Positions 32,640-44,049 are shown, counted from the first letter of the stretch. The stretch is 64,000 bases of DNA from Arcuatula senhousia (GCA_963971305.1 OZ020308.1:21387838-21451837); one strand, 5' to 3'. Notes: generated from the sequence alone by a model not told the origin. Translations and numbers: made by a program.

Positions 32640-32689
32640 TATATCTATATGTTCGATAAATATTCTAATCTGCTTGTATACAAATACGG

Positions 32690-33020
32690 GATTTCTATCT
32701 CTCAGATGAGCACAGATGTTGGTTTGACATAGAGTTTTGTAATGTCATCCTTTCCGGATTTGACCAACACTTAATCGATCTTCGGCAACGTGACGGGTGT
32801 GCTATAGCAAGCAGGAACTGCTTACTCTTCCGGAGCACCTGAGTTCACTCTCGTTTCAACTTGAGTTCGCGTTGCTGAATGCGGTTTTGTTGTGTTGTTA
32901 TGTGTGTGTGTGTGTTTTATGTTGTTATGTGGTTTGTTTTGTTGTGATGATTTTTTGTCTGCCGGTTTTGTCTTTGTTTTTACGGTTTTATGATACTGAT
33001 TACCCCTTTGGTACACCTTT
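32690..33020 (+). repeat. PLE 3' end: terminal coding scrap and type A tail
   Basis: TCTCAGATGAGCACAGATGT followed by GGTTTGACATAGAG matches the last codons of the PLE end at 29.5 kb. The type A tail follows (GGGTGTGCTATAGCAAGCAG, CTTCCGGAGCACCTGAG), with a GTGTGTGTGTG run at about 32899. A minus-strand copy of the same variant is at 45370-45500. Confidence 0.7.
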
Positions 33021-33167
33021 GCTTCTTACTATCATTCAGTACGTACCGAAACTGAAAATACATGTAATCCAGTGCATTAGAGTCACTTCTTACTTGAGGC
33101 ATTTTATTAATTAACCCATACCGGAACAATTGAAGATAGCAACTGTCCTGACTTGGTACAGCATTCG

Positions 33168-36100
33168 CACTGTCGACAAGCGGATTATCGTAACTGTAAT
33201 TACGACGATCCCAATATGGCGACGGGAAACCCCCGTAAAATAAACATTACCTTTTTATTCATTCATTACACAACGACACACGACCATACTTGGCCACTGC
33301 AAAGGTCTTTTGGCTAGTGATATACTGTAAATATGATTTGAACTAATATTCATCCGTTTGGGAGAAATCCACAACAGAAAAATGTGGCAAGATCATCGTA
33401 ACTCGAATATTTTTCAAAGAAATATTATCGTAACTCGGGTTACTGATTATGGTAACTCTGCTATATCGTTCGTTAAAAGAAAACAATTTTACATAGTTAG
33501 GCAATGATCATTTGATTAGCATGTCAGAGATAGAAATCAGGCATCAAAATCGCGGCCGAAAGTCTTATTCTCATGCTTGTTGGTTGCATTAAATATATGG
33601 GAGTAAAGCTACGGCGTTTTATTCTTCACGGGGTATTGCCGGCTATGGTTTACGCGGGAAATCCTAAGACAGTAAAATTAATTACAGTGATTTTAACAAC
33701 AATAAGGAGAATGGTAAAAACTGTTAAAAAAACCGAAGAGCTAAAACTAGTCTAAACGGAAAATCGTGTCCAAAACCTACCTACTGTGCAATATATAGAC
33801 ACGTAAAAGATCCTTATAATAATAGTTCCAATAAAAATAAATGTCGTAATAATGTGTCCTTGGCCGCAGTATGCTTTTTACGTCTGCCTATTAATTCGAT
33901 TTATACGAACTCAGCCGAAGTTGCGACGAGTGGATTAATTTTAACTGTCACCTTTTCGTGACCAGTTTAACAAGGCAAAAGCGTGTTCTTTTCGTTGTTC
34001 TGTAGTTCCGTCCCGCATTTTTTTACTCATAATTCATCTACTTTAAGTCATAGGTTGTTCATCTTTAGTGACAAGCGTTATATATGGACATGATGTATAG
34101 TGGGATATGTTTTAGGTTTCATTAACTACTTCCTGTTTACCGAAACCTTGAAAATTTTCCGCCACACTTTAATTCATTTCCGCTTTTCATTTGCTCAAAA
34201 CTTAGCAACCAATATTCCTAGATTGCTGATATTTGGTAACAAGCTTGATATAGGCATGGTGTATTGTGGGATACGTTTTTGGATCCATCGGACATCTTCT
34301 TCCTGTTTACCGAATTTTTTTTGTCCCCCGCCGCAACGCGTCGGAGGGACTTAGTGATGGTCTCCGTCCGTCCGTCCGTCCGTCACGTTTTTTGTGGGTG
34401 CAACTCCTCGGACACTACTGGACGGATGTTGCTGAAACTTTACACACTGATAGGGTACTATTAGTAGTTGATCATCCCATATTCGAAATTTTCAAAATGG
34501 CCGCCGTTTCCATGGAAACCGGGAAGAAAGGTCAAAATATAGGACATTCAATATCACGGTTACCTAGGTGCACAGGGTTCTGAAATTGTGTAGGCTGATA
34601 GAGCAAAAGGTACTCTATATTAATACTAAAAAAAATTTGAAGCGATATTTACAGTTTTCAAGTTATTTATGAATTTGTGATTTTCAGTCTGAAAAATGGG
34701 ACTTTGTCAAACGTTTTTGTGGGTGCAACTCCTCGGATACTACTGAACAGATGTTGCTGAAACTTTACACACTGATAGAGTACTATTAGTAGGTGATCAT
34801 CCCATATTTGAAATTTTCAAAATGGACGCCGTTTTATATGGAAACGGGGAAGAAAGGTCAAAATATAGGACATTCAATATTTCGGTTACCTAGGTGCACA
34901 GGGTTCTGAAATGTTGTAGGCTGGCAGAGCAAAAGATACTCTTTAATAATACAGAAAGAATTTTGAAGCAATTTTTACAGTTTTTGACTTATTGACGAAT
35001 TTGTGATTTTCCGGTCCAAAAAATGGGACTTTGTCAAAGGACTAAAGCCGCGAACCCTCATATTTTGCCCTATATCGGGCCATTTTTGCAAATTAATTTG
35101 TTAGATAAGATTTTTGTGGCCAAGTAGTCTAGAATGATTACTTGTTACAAAACAAAATTAATTTTAAAGTTTTCTGTACTTGTGACGTTGTTATGACGTC
35201 ATAAAGTGACGCTAAAATTGAAAATATGCTAATTTCAGCTAAATTTCACAATTTTCCACCTGGTTTTTGGTGAAAATGACATTGGCGCCACCCCTCGCCC
35301 ATAAATATTTTTGCTTAAATTTTATAAATACATTTTTTTCTTCATATTTCAACAAAAATTTCGATGGGCGAGGGGTGGCGCCACATAGAAAATGACAAAA
35401 TTGTGACTGAAAAGCAAGTCATTTCGGCCAAAAAGTGAAAAATCATTGATTTAAGCTATTTTTGAAGGGTTAGGGTACTTGAAAATTCATTTATACACCA
35501 TAACCAAATCTTTTCTCTTTTAACACAGACATTCAGCTATACATACACAAATTTTGGTGTAAAACAAACTAATTTTGATATTTGAGTATTAACAGGGCCA
35601 AATATGGGGGTTTGTGGCTCTAGTCCTTTTTTGACTGAATGATTTCGTCTCCCAAACAACCAATTTCTATTGTTTCTCAGAGAATATATAGCTCGAATTT
35701 ACATACCACACAACTTTCATGCGGCGGCGGGGGACACATGGCTACGCGTAGCAATCTTGTTTTTTTAATTCTGTTATACTTTTCATCTTCATGTACTTAC
35801 ATACAACTACATGTACATGTATAACTCAGTAACTATAATTACTTCTTTGTTGCTGATGTTTGGTAAAAAGCTTGATACGGACATGATATTAGATCAAGCA
35901 TTTACTGCTTGTTTCATGTAAACTTTATATTAAACACAAGGCATACTAGTAGAAGTTGTGAAAGCGGGGGTATCACTAGTCATCATTGGCTCACGGATTT
36001 CTTGTTGCTTTTTTCAATTTAAAATACCGTATCAAATAAATATTAATATTGAGAAGCAATTTTCATGCCTTCAAAACCTTTTATTGTTCGCCTTCTTACG

Positions 36101-37219
36101 TCAGGGGCAAGAAAATTACAAAAAAATGCATCCATCAAGCATTCAATGGTCAATTTCAACTTAATGAGTGAGTGAGAAATAACTATATTTTTTCCATAGA
36201 AACACTTAAAAGATTAAATAAGGACAATGAACATGAAGAGGATGATAAAATAAACATAAAATGATAATGAGAAACATAGATGTGGGGTGGGAGACAAGGG
36301 GGCAGTAAATGTTGAAGACCACAGGAAAAGGGGAGGATGGGTAGGGCAGAAAATTTAGTCTATATAGTGCTCTACTCGGTGGTTCACAAATGAATCTTTT
36401 ACTTGCATGCTTCGTGGCAATCTCGATGCACGTTAGCCCACTATGGTCAGCGATCAGGCTTACCGTATTATAGACCTGACAACCCCGCGAAGAGGACAAG
36501 CCTATTCAGCCACAAAAGGTACACATTTGGTATATCTCACAAAATGGACTGATTTCCATTTGCACTGGACTAAACATAAGCTTAATATAAAATGAATTTA
36601 TTGACTTTATATGTGTTATTGGCTTTTTTCGGTTTCAGCTATAATCAATTAAAGTAGATGTACCAAAACATAAGAGGAATATTTTTGTTATTCTGTCAGT
36701 TTAAGAATATAAAAGCAAATACGTATTCTTATGAATGCATTCATATTGAAGTAACCATTTGCACCCCTCCCGTCAGTGAAGCTTTAATAACTAGTTTTAA
36801 TAGGATCCCAAGATACGGCTTGGGTGAAAGTAGTAACAAGTGTTGTAATAAATATTTTTTTGATATTTTTTCTGTATTTTTCTGTAGGAATTGGAATGTA
36901 ACGATTTTATTTTTTTTCCAATTTATTTGAGTTACGATAATCACTTTAAAATAAATTTTGAAGTTACTATAATCTGGCATCGGCGTTACGACGATCTTGC
37001 CGCATTTTTCTGTTGTGGATTTCTCCCAAACGGATGAATATTGATTCAAATCATATTAACAGTATATCGCTATCCAAAAGACCTTTTTAATGGCCAAGTA
37101 TGGTCGTGTGTCGTTGTGTATTAAATGAATAAAAAGGGATTGTTTATTTTACGGGGGTTTCCCGTCGCCATATTGGGATCGTCGTAATTACAGTTACGAT
37201 AATCCGCTTGTCGACAGTG
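33168..37219. mobile_element. 4.05-kb TIR element with target duplication ATTCG
   Basis: CACTGTCGACAAGCGGATTA at 33168 is mirrored exactly at 37219, and similarity continues for about 270-290 bp into each arm. ATTCG flanks both ends (33163-33167 and 37220-37224). The empty site GTACAGCATTCGGGCATTCA is seen in related copies at 28.9 and 40.5 kb, confirming the ends. The arms contain repeated ATCGTAACTC-type motifs. There is no transposase. A second element (34318-35760) is nested inside. Superfamily unclear: 5-bp duplications occur in Transib and some hAT groups. Confidence 0.9.
34318..35760 (+). mobile_element. GTCCCCCGCC element, copy A
   Basis: TTTTTGTCCCCCGCCG at the start and GCGGCGGGGGACA near 35725 are inverted; the palindrome GCTACGCGTAGC follows. 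The start has CCGTCCGTCCGTCCGTC short repeats. Two roughly 320-bp internal direct repeats begin TTTTGTGGGTGCAACTCCTC (about 34391 and 34717) and contain TTCAAAATGG and TCAAAATATAGGACATTCAA. A GGGCGAGGGGTGGCGCCA motif and its inverse lie at about 35285 and 35366. A second copy is inverted at 38319-39196. Confidence 0.75.
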
Positions 37220-37554
37220 ATTCGGGCATTCAAAAGTTATTGTAAGTACCTTCGTTACATGCACATGTTAGATTCTTTTGTAGGAATTAATTAAGATAAC
37301 TTTACATAAACTAGGGAATGAACCTTGTCTTCGGATCTTGAATCCCCGATTACTTTTTTTTTAGAATCAAAGATTGTTTAAAAGAGTTCCCTATATGTTT
37401 TGTAAATTTAACAATCTAAAACAGTACCGCTCACAACATAAATTGATAGCCCGTCGTAACGAGAGTAAACTAGGGTACTCCGAAACAGTAGGCAATTCCT
37501 GCTTGCAATAGCATTTTTCTAAATAAAGGTTCTAACAAAATAAGCAAGCTGGAA

Positions 37555-38110
37555 TGATAAATCTTCCTCTTATTGTGTAGCTACATTCTGTCCGCTCTAT
37601 CTTATGGAGTTTACGTATCACAATCGATTTGTTATTCCTGAGCTTGAGGGACTTACATCGATGTCCTAAGCAGAGCATCACGTCTGACACAGAAATTGCT
37701 TACACAGGGTTATGTTGCACCTCGGTTGCTGTCTTCACTCATGAAATATTACGGAAGACATCGTGCGCCTGAAGAAAAAATATGGGATTGCGATCTCTCA
37801 GATGAGTGCAGATGTTGGTTTGTAATAGAGTCTTGTTCTGTCTTCCTTAACCGGCTTTGAAACTGTAAATTGGAATTGGCATCGCGGCGGATGTGCTATA
37901 GCAAGCAGTAACCGTTTACTCCTCCGAAGCACCTGAGTTGACTCTTGTTACGACCCGAATTCGCGTTGCTTAATGATATACAGTAGTTTTTTTGTTTCCG
38001 TGCTTTATGTTGTTTGTTTATTTTTCATCCTTGTTTGTGTTTGCTGGTTTTGTCTCTGCCCTTTCGGACTTTGACATTCGGATTCCCCTTTGGTATCTTT
38101 AGAGATGAGG
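37555..38110 (+). pseudogene. PLE 3' coding end and type A tail
   Basis: It resumes the repeat interrupted by the 4.05-kb element. GTTTACGTATCACAATCGAT encodes the VYVSQSI segment; GGTTATGTTGCACCTCGGTT and TCATGAAATATTACGG correspond to QGYVAPRL and MKYYG. Upstream (about 37450) is the same inverted type A scrap as in the 29.2- and 40.7-kb copies. The tail runs from about 37840 (CTTCCTTAACCGGCTTTGAA, GTGCTATAGCAAGCAG) to 38110. Frameshifts and stops are present. Confidence 0.7.
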
Positions 38111-38164
38111 AATGACCTTTAGATGGGGAATTGGCAAATAAAATAAATGTGCAGTTGAAGATCA

Positions 38165-38315
38165 CCAATAAACGATGAGATATGAAATAAGTGTACAAGA
38201 TACAACATATATATACACAAACGCCAATTTAAAAATCCACTGTGGAAGACAGCCAGCCCTCCTCAACGTGACCAGCGGTCGCTGCACGCCGTCTTGCATT
38301 GACCCAAGACTAACA
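38165..38315 (-). repeat. interspersed repeat family C, inverted partial copy
   Basis: GATGAGATATGAAATAAGTG, TCCACTGTGGAAGACAGCCA, CGTGACCAGCGGTCGC and CGTCTTGCATTGACCCAAGA match the 4180 copy in reverse. It abuts copy B of the GTCCCCCGCC element. Confidence 0.7.
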
Positions 38316-38318
38316 AGA

Positions 38319-39196
38319 TTGCTACGCGTAGCCATGTGTCCCCCGCCGCTGCATGAAAGTTGTGTGATATGTAAATTTGATCGATATATTCTCTGATAAA
38401 CGATAGAAATTGGTTGTTTTGGAGACGAAATCATTCAGTCAAAACAAGGAAGGAAACCAGTGAACATAATTTTATTTTGACAAAGTCCCATTTTTTGGAC
38501 CGGATAATGACAAATTCGAAATAACGCAAAAACTATAAATATTGCTTCAAAATTTGTTGTGTATTATAACAGAGTACCTTTCGCTCTTTCAGCCTACAAA
38601 ATTTCAGAGACCTAGGTAACCGAGATATTGAATGTCCTATATTTTGACCTTTCTTCCCCGTTTTCATGGAAACGGCGGCCATTTTGAAAATTTCAATTAT
38701 GGGATGATCACCTTCTAATAGTACCCTATCAGTATGTAAAGTGTCAGCAACATCCGTTCAGTAGTATCTGAGGAGTTGCACCCACAAAAACGTTTGACCA
38801 AGTCCCATTTTTCGGACTGAAAAATCACAAATTCGTAAATAACTCGAAATCCGTAAATATCTCTTCAATTTTTTTTTCGTATTATTATAGAGTACCTTTT
38901 GTTCTATCAGCCTACAAAATTTCAGAACCCTGTGCACCTAGGTAACCGAGATATTGAATGTCCTATATTTTGACCTTTCTAACCTTTCTTCCCCGTTTCC
39001 ATGGAAACGGCGGCCATTTTGAAAATTTCAAATATGGGATGATCACCTACTAATAGTACCCTATCAGTGTGTAAAGTGTCAGCAACATCGGTTCTGTAGT
39101 GTCCGAGGAGTTGCACCCACAAAAAAACGTGACAGACGGACGGACGGAGACCATTACTAAGTCCCTTCGACGCGTTTCGGCGGGGGACAAAAATAC
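38319..39196 (-). mobile_element. GTCCCCCGCC element, copy B (inverted)
   Basis: From GCTACGCGTAGCCATGT and GTCCCCCGCCGCTGCATG to CGCGTTTCGGCGGGGGACAA it is the reverse of copy A, including both internal direct repeats (GAGGAGTTGCACCCACAAAA at about 38770 and 39103) and the terminal GACGGACGGACGGA repeat. About 0.6 kb of the copy A interior is missing. Minus-strand frames here are by-products of the repeat. Confidence 0.75.
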
Positions 39197-39519
39197 TTAG
39201 ATTCAATACCAATTCCAAATTATTTTTTTTGGAAAAGAATAACTAGAATAGCAAAAAGTAGATTCCGGGTCGTGTTAACTTCAAAATTGTCAAAAATGAA
39301 AATTTCTTCAGCAAAGTCAAACACATATGGTGGCTTATACTAAAGTAAAATAACAACGAATTTCCGTGAGAATAATTGGAAGCGGTCTTTAGTTACTTAA
39401 ATGTGTTTTGTGGACAGTGGTCCGGAATACTGTGTTCTTGCCTAATCGAGAAAATAAGTTATAATTAATTTATTCCTAAGCAGCAAAACTTTGACAATAT
39501 CAAGACAATGGAAAAGAGA

Positions 39520-39860
39520 GGTCAATAAAATGAACATGAAATGATGATTAAGTCAACTGGGAGAAATTGCACAAGGTGTAAACCGGGGATGAGCGTTTTG
39601 ACCGTCTGATTTAGCTTAGAAAAGAAAGAAAAATGACAAAAAAAAAAAAAAAAAAATACCCCAAGACAAATACTTTTGACCTATGACTGTGCATTCATTT
39701 GTTTTTTTTTGTTTACCATACCTTTCACATGCCATAAACACCTGTCACAGTTTTAAAAAGTTTGTGAAAATGTGTTTTTATGCAATTTTTAAAGTCACGT
39801 TCAACAAAGTACAGAGCACAGACACAGGAGGTTATGTCTGACATGATTTAGATGCACTGC
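39520..39860. repeat. unknown repeated unit U, copy 3
   Basis: CAATAAAATGAACATGAAAT, GGGATGAGCGTTTTGACCGT, ATGACTGTGCATTCATT and AGGTTATGTCTGACATGATT follow the order of copies 1 and 2 but with larger gaps and a poly(A) run near 39640. A PLE end follows from 40375, as after copy 1. Confidence 0.6.
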
Positions 39861-40055
39861 TTCTTCCGTAAATGACTTTGGGATGCAAGGATAGCAGCGA
39901 TCTCACACTGGTCAAATAACCAATAATAACCGCCGGTGCTGATATTGATCGATGATGTCGACTTATGAAATGCCATGTTATTTAAAAACATTCGGTTTTT
40001 AGAATGAAACCACCTAAGGTTTCAGTATATAGAAATTTAATTTTTACGAAAGAAA

Positions 40056-40227
40056 TAGGTACTTACACGCAAACTTGGAAAACCGGTAATGATCTTTCAC
40101 TCGTGATAGAATTTTTTTGGGTCTTCTGGGTCGTTCCGTTGCGCTCCACTGGCAAAAAGACTGAAAAAATTCTATCAATTGTGAAAGATCAGCCGGTCTT
40201 TTCCAAGAACTTAATATGTAAGAACCT
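40056..40227. mobile_element. foldback element
   Basis: GGTACTTACACGC...CTTGGAAAACCGG on the left pairs with CCGGTCTTTTCCAAG...TATGTAAGAACC on the right; inside, GATCTTTCAC and GATAGAATTTTTTT also pair with their complements (TTCTATCAATTGTGAAAGATC). Nearly the whole 172 bp can fold as one hairpin. A chance frame overlaps it. Confidence 0.7.
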
Positions 40228-40374
40228 ATAAATCCTTAAACTATATATGTTTGATGGATATTCTAATATAACTATCATTTAGTATGTACCCTAACTGAAA
40301 ATATGCAGTGCATAAGGTTACTCCGTCTTTTCTTACTTGATGCGAGTTTTAAATGAATATTATGAATACTACCG

Positions 40375-41062
40375 AACTGGGATGATCAATCTCAATGGTC
40401 TTAGATGAACAGATAAAATAAGATAAAGACATACCGGAAAAATTGAAGATAGCAACGGTCCTGACTTGGTACAGCATTCAGGCATTTAAAAGATAATTTT
40501 AAAGTATTTACATTACATGAACATGTTAGATTGCATGCACTAGAGAATTAACCTTGTCTTCGAACCTTGAATCTTCGATCACTATATTTTTTTTAAATCA
40601 AAGATCGTTTGAAAGTTCCCTATATGTTTTATAAATTTGACAATCTGAAACAGTTCCGCTCACAACATATCCATAAATTGATAGACCGTCGTAACGAGTG
40701 TGAACTAAGGTGCTCCGAAAGTGTTAGCAGTTCCTGCTTGCAATAGCATTCCTATAATAAAGGTTATAACAAAAGAAGCAAGCTGGAATGATAAATCTTC
40801 CTCTTATTGTGTAGCTACATTTCGTCCACTCTATCTTATGGAGTTTACGTATCACAATCGATTCGTTATTCCTAAGCTTGCGGGACTTACATCGATGTCC
40901 TAAGCAGAGCCTCACGTCAGACACAAAAAAAATAGCTTACACAGTGTTATGTTGCACCTCGGTTGCTGTCTCCACTCATGAGATTTTACGAAAGACATCA
41001 TGCGCCTGTAGACAAATATCGGATTTTGATCGATCAGATGAGTGCAGATGTTGATTTGTGAT
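40375..41062 (+). pseudogene. PLE 3' coding end with type B and inverted type A scraps
   Basis: The order is that of 28870-29531: GGTCCTGACTTGGTACAGCA (about 40458), the inverted type A scrap (GTGAACTAAGGTGCTCCGAA at about 40701), then GAGTTTACGTATCACAATCG (VYVSQS), CCTCGGTTGCTGTCTCCACT and the GTGCAGATGTTGATTTGTGA end. Stops and frameshifts interrupt the coding part. Confidence 0.65.
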
Positions 41063-41425
41063 AGAGTTTTGTTTTGTCTTCCTTTACCGGATTTGCCACA
41101 CTGAGTTGACTGTTGGCAACCTGACGGGTGTGCAAGAACTAACTTACTGTTCTGGAGCAAATGAGTCCACTCTCACTAATTAGGACTAGAGTTCGCGTTG
41201 TTAATTGATATTCAGTAGTTATTGTGTTTCTGTGTTTATATGTTGTCCGTTTTTAGTCCCTGTTCTCGTTTGTGTTTACTGGTTATGTCTCTGCCCTTTC
41301 GGACTTTTGACACTCGGATATACCATCGGTACAGTATCTCTGCTTCTTTCACAAATGAAAAAAGAACAAAAGACAAAACAAGGGAATTGCACATCAATAC
41401 AGAGACAACTGAAATAGTATAACAA
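41063..41425 (+). repeat. PLE 3'-tail repeat, type A
   Basis: It follows the coding end directly: CTTCCTTTACCGGATTTGCC, GACTGTTGGCAACCTGACGG, TGTTCTGGAGCAAATGAG, CCCTTTCGGACTTTTGACAC, and an A-rich end with AATACAGAGACAACTGAAAT. Closest to the 29532 copy, sharing its deletion near CAAGAACTAACTTACT. Confidence 0.8.
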
Positions 41426-41429
41426 ATAT

Positions 41430-42300
41430 TCGGTGAAACCAGGTTTAAATGCGCTAACACTGTCCCTCCTTAATGATTGTCAGTCATTGGCGAGAAATGG
41501 GTCAGTTTTCTATTTAGATTCGAAAAGGTCTTTAAGGAAAATAAGAAACGAAAACAAAAATGTATGACCAAAAGGAAAAATCGGTCTTTTTCTTATTCAG
41601 ATTCAATAAGGAAAATGGAAAACGAAAAGGGAAATGAATGTTCGAATGGAAATTGATTTCAATATGTATACATCCATATATGTTAATGTATTCATATACA
41701 TTTATAAAAAAAAACGAAAAGCATAATCACTTGTGTAAGGTTTATTAAGGAGAAATCCCTTAAGTCGGAAAAACGTGATAAGTGAACATCTTTTGTAATA
41801 CATCAAAAAGTTTAGAATCTGCGTTGTTATTTTTTTATTTACCCTGTGCTAATATTCATAAAACACTTAATTCTCTGTTAATTATAAATAAGATAATCCT
41901 CGGCACTTGTTAATCCATCTTTTACAGAAAACTGATAATATTTAAAGTATGTCTAATGGAGCAACGACTACCAGTCAAATCTTGCATCATATTCCATATT
42001 CCTTAAATTCTGTAATATATTTCAGTCACATCACTAAAATCGCCTGTTTATTGTTTTAGCTTATACATCTTTTATTGAGTATGAAACGGGTTTCAAACAA
42101 CTCTTTGCGCGATGTGATTCAATTAGGAAATAGTTTGCCGACTGCCTTAGCTTGTAGATACTCTCAAAGGTAATCAATGGGTACTAGAAAGACACTTGAA
42201 ACCATTAGAAATAAACTTTATTTCGAAAATTGTCACAAAGCTATGGTTTTTTAAATATTTTTTCATGAATCTGTTGAAAGCCCTTTGACAAACCTGATAC
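41430..42300. other. AT-rich stretch without recognised features
   Basis: Direct short repeats of AAATCGGTCTTT/GAAAACGAAA type occur near 41520-41640; nothing else is recognisable. Confidence 0.4.
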
Positions 42301-42309
42301 GACTTCAAA

Positions 42310-42560
42310 TTTCCAATCGTCAACTTTCCCTTCTTGTGTAGCAACATTCTGTCCGCTCCAGCTGATGGAGTTGATTGGTTATATCAGAGTTTGCGGGACT
42401 TGCATCGATTTCCTGAGTTTACTTTCGTTACGTCTAGAGTTCGCGTTGCTGATTTCTGTTCGTTTGATGTTGTGTTTTTTTTTGTGTTGCGTTTCTTCGT
42501 GCTGTTCTTGTTCACGTTTACTGATTTTGTCGTTGCCGTTCGGACTTTTTATTAAAGCTC
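42310..42560 (+). pseudogene. PLE coding scrap fused to type A tail
   Basis: GTCAACTTTCCCTTCTTGTG and CTCCAGCTGATGGAGTTGAT encode a VNFPFLCSN...SAPADGV segment like the IPSAPAYGG of the 48.5-kb copy. The sequence then jumps into a shortened type A tail (TTTACTTTCGTTACGTCTAG, TTCGCGTTGCTGATT). Confidence 0.6.
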
Positions 42561-42599
42561 TTTGCTTTTTCAAAGAGGAAAAAAAAAGCAGGCAGCGAA

Positions 42600-42690
42600 A
42601 TTTCGGAGAAATGACAATCGCAATGTTCCTGACTTAGTATAGGCATTCCAAAAGAAAATGTGGGTTAAACCAGGTTTTATAGCACCAAAC
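42600..42690 (-). repeat. PLE 3'-tail repeat, type B, fragment
   Basis: CGCAATGTTCCTGACTTAGT, GGCATTCCAAAAGAAAATGT and GGGTTAAACCAGGTTTTATA match the middle of the type B tail. Confidence 0.65.
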
Positions 42691-42699
42691 TTTCTTAGC

Positions 42700-43465
42700 T
42701 TGTTAAAGACAAGTATTCTGGCTGGTTTGTTTATCTAGCGCTTATTTACAAATTTGTCTCATAAACTTTATTTGCCTTCTACGTGTTCTACAACTTCAGT
42801 TTTATTAGCTATTATAGTATCTTTGCAAAAGTTTCACCTTACTACATTTCAAATTACTAGTATCCTTATTTTAGTCAAAGTTGACTGAATTTAGCATGGC
42901 CCTTTGTCATTTTGTGGTTAAATGTTTTAATGGAGAATAACCCGCTCCATTTACCGATTTATTATTTTAAATTATTTAATTTTCAATTAAACTTTCGATT
43001 TTTTCCCGACAAGAAAAAAAAAATCATCATAAGACTTTATACATTTTTATGTAATATAATTTTCTTGTATCCTATTAATATTTGATATAATAAAACAGAA
43101 ATCATCCTAGTTGGCATGTGACCCAGAGCTTTTCTCTCTCTCGAAAAAAAGGTTACCCTCTTGAAAAGCCCTTGGTGACTTTACTTTCCCGGAAAAGAAG
43201 CATCGGGGTCATATACCATCTAGGGTGATATATTGTATGTTATCATCCTCACATCTATATTCTTTATACACATGACCAAAGGCTAGTCTAGTTTTTGAAT
43301 CGAGGACCTTCTGCGACGCCGTTTTCATATTCAAGATTTTTGACACTGCAATCTCTTGTAGAAACGAAGTTTACGGCTTAACACGGTTTAAAAGCAGAAT
43401 TTTTACTTAGCATTTTATACCATATACACAATTTCTAATTCAATAATTGACTTTAGAGAACTGTT
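42700..43465. other. stretch without recognised features
   Basis: AT-rich, with no repeat from elsewhere in the window and no protein-like frame. Confidence 0.4.
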
Positions 43466-43469
43466 AAAA

Positions 43470-43870
43470 GCGTATAAAATATAGATAATAACAAAACTAC
43501 AAAATGGAATAATCAATCTAAAATATTCAAAACAAATGTGTAAAAAGGCAATGCAATATACAAGAAATAAAATTAAACTAGGTTTAATGGCGCCAAATCT
43601 CATTTTCCGTTGCAATCATGGGGTCTGGAAGTAACACAAAATTTAACACCTAAGGTTTTAGATACAATTCGGTAAGTGAGATGATCATCTCAGTATCAGA
43701 GACAGCAAAAATCTCATTTAAAACCATGAATAAATATCAGTGATAAAATAGTTTGTCTAACTAATGGCTTATATCAAAAGGAGAAGTAAGGAGACGCGTT
43801 TTCTTATAATATTTATCTGTAAGTCGGTCAAGAAGATATATTCTACTATTTGAAAAAAGATATCACATAA
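43470..43870 (-). repeat. PLE 3' end: type B tail and C-terminal scrap
   Basis: Colinear with 17900-18360: AATAACAAAACTACAAAATG, GGTTTAATGGCGCCAAATCT, TTCCGTTGCAATCATGG, GAGATGATCATCTCAGTATC, then GTAAGGAGACGCGTTTTCTT and GTAAGTCGGTCAAGAAG, which correspond to the last RT codons of the 18.2-kb copy. Heavily mutated. Confidence 0.7.
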
Positions 43871-43987
43871 CTATTTATTTAAAATTTCCCAAAATTATAT
43901 GCTGTGAATTCATTTATTTTCGTGGGTATCAATTTTCATCTGTTATCTAAATAAGACATTTCGTTTGATTCTTAACTTATTTTTGGT

Positions 43988-44040
43988 AGAGCAGTTCTGA
44001 TGAGTCTTGAATAGACGAAACGCGTGCAGGCGTATCAAAA
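43988..44040 (+). ncRNA. degenerate hammerhead ribozyme motif
   Basis: CTGATGA (43997-44003), stem II GTCT/AGAC and GAAA (44017-44020) are intact. The cleavage site is damaged: where the intact copy has CGCGCGTCAGG this one has CGCGTGCAGG, losing the GUC triplet. The stem I strand GCAGTT also pairs poorly. The downstream GTCTGGAACTTTGTTGTCAT block is kept. Confidence 0.75.
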
Positions 44041-44049
44041 TTTATTGTC

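Noticed and set aside
32797..33114. Plus-strand 105-codon frame with cysteine and valine runs
   Set aside because: It is a translation of the type A PLE tail including a GT run; other tail copies do not keep it open.
33168..33190. A RAG recombination signal heptamer
   Set aside because: CACTGTC differs from CACAGTG and CACWATG-type ends, and no nonamer or transposase is seen. Only the CAC start and the 5-bp duplication agree.
34266..34583. Plus-strand 105-codon frame shared with the reverse strand at 38979-39218
   Set aside because: Both are reading through copies A and B of a non-coding TIR element with CCGT short repeats; the frame breaks inside the element's own second internal repeat.
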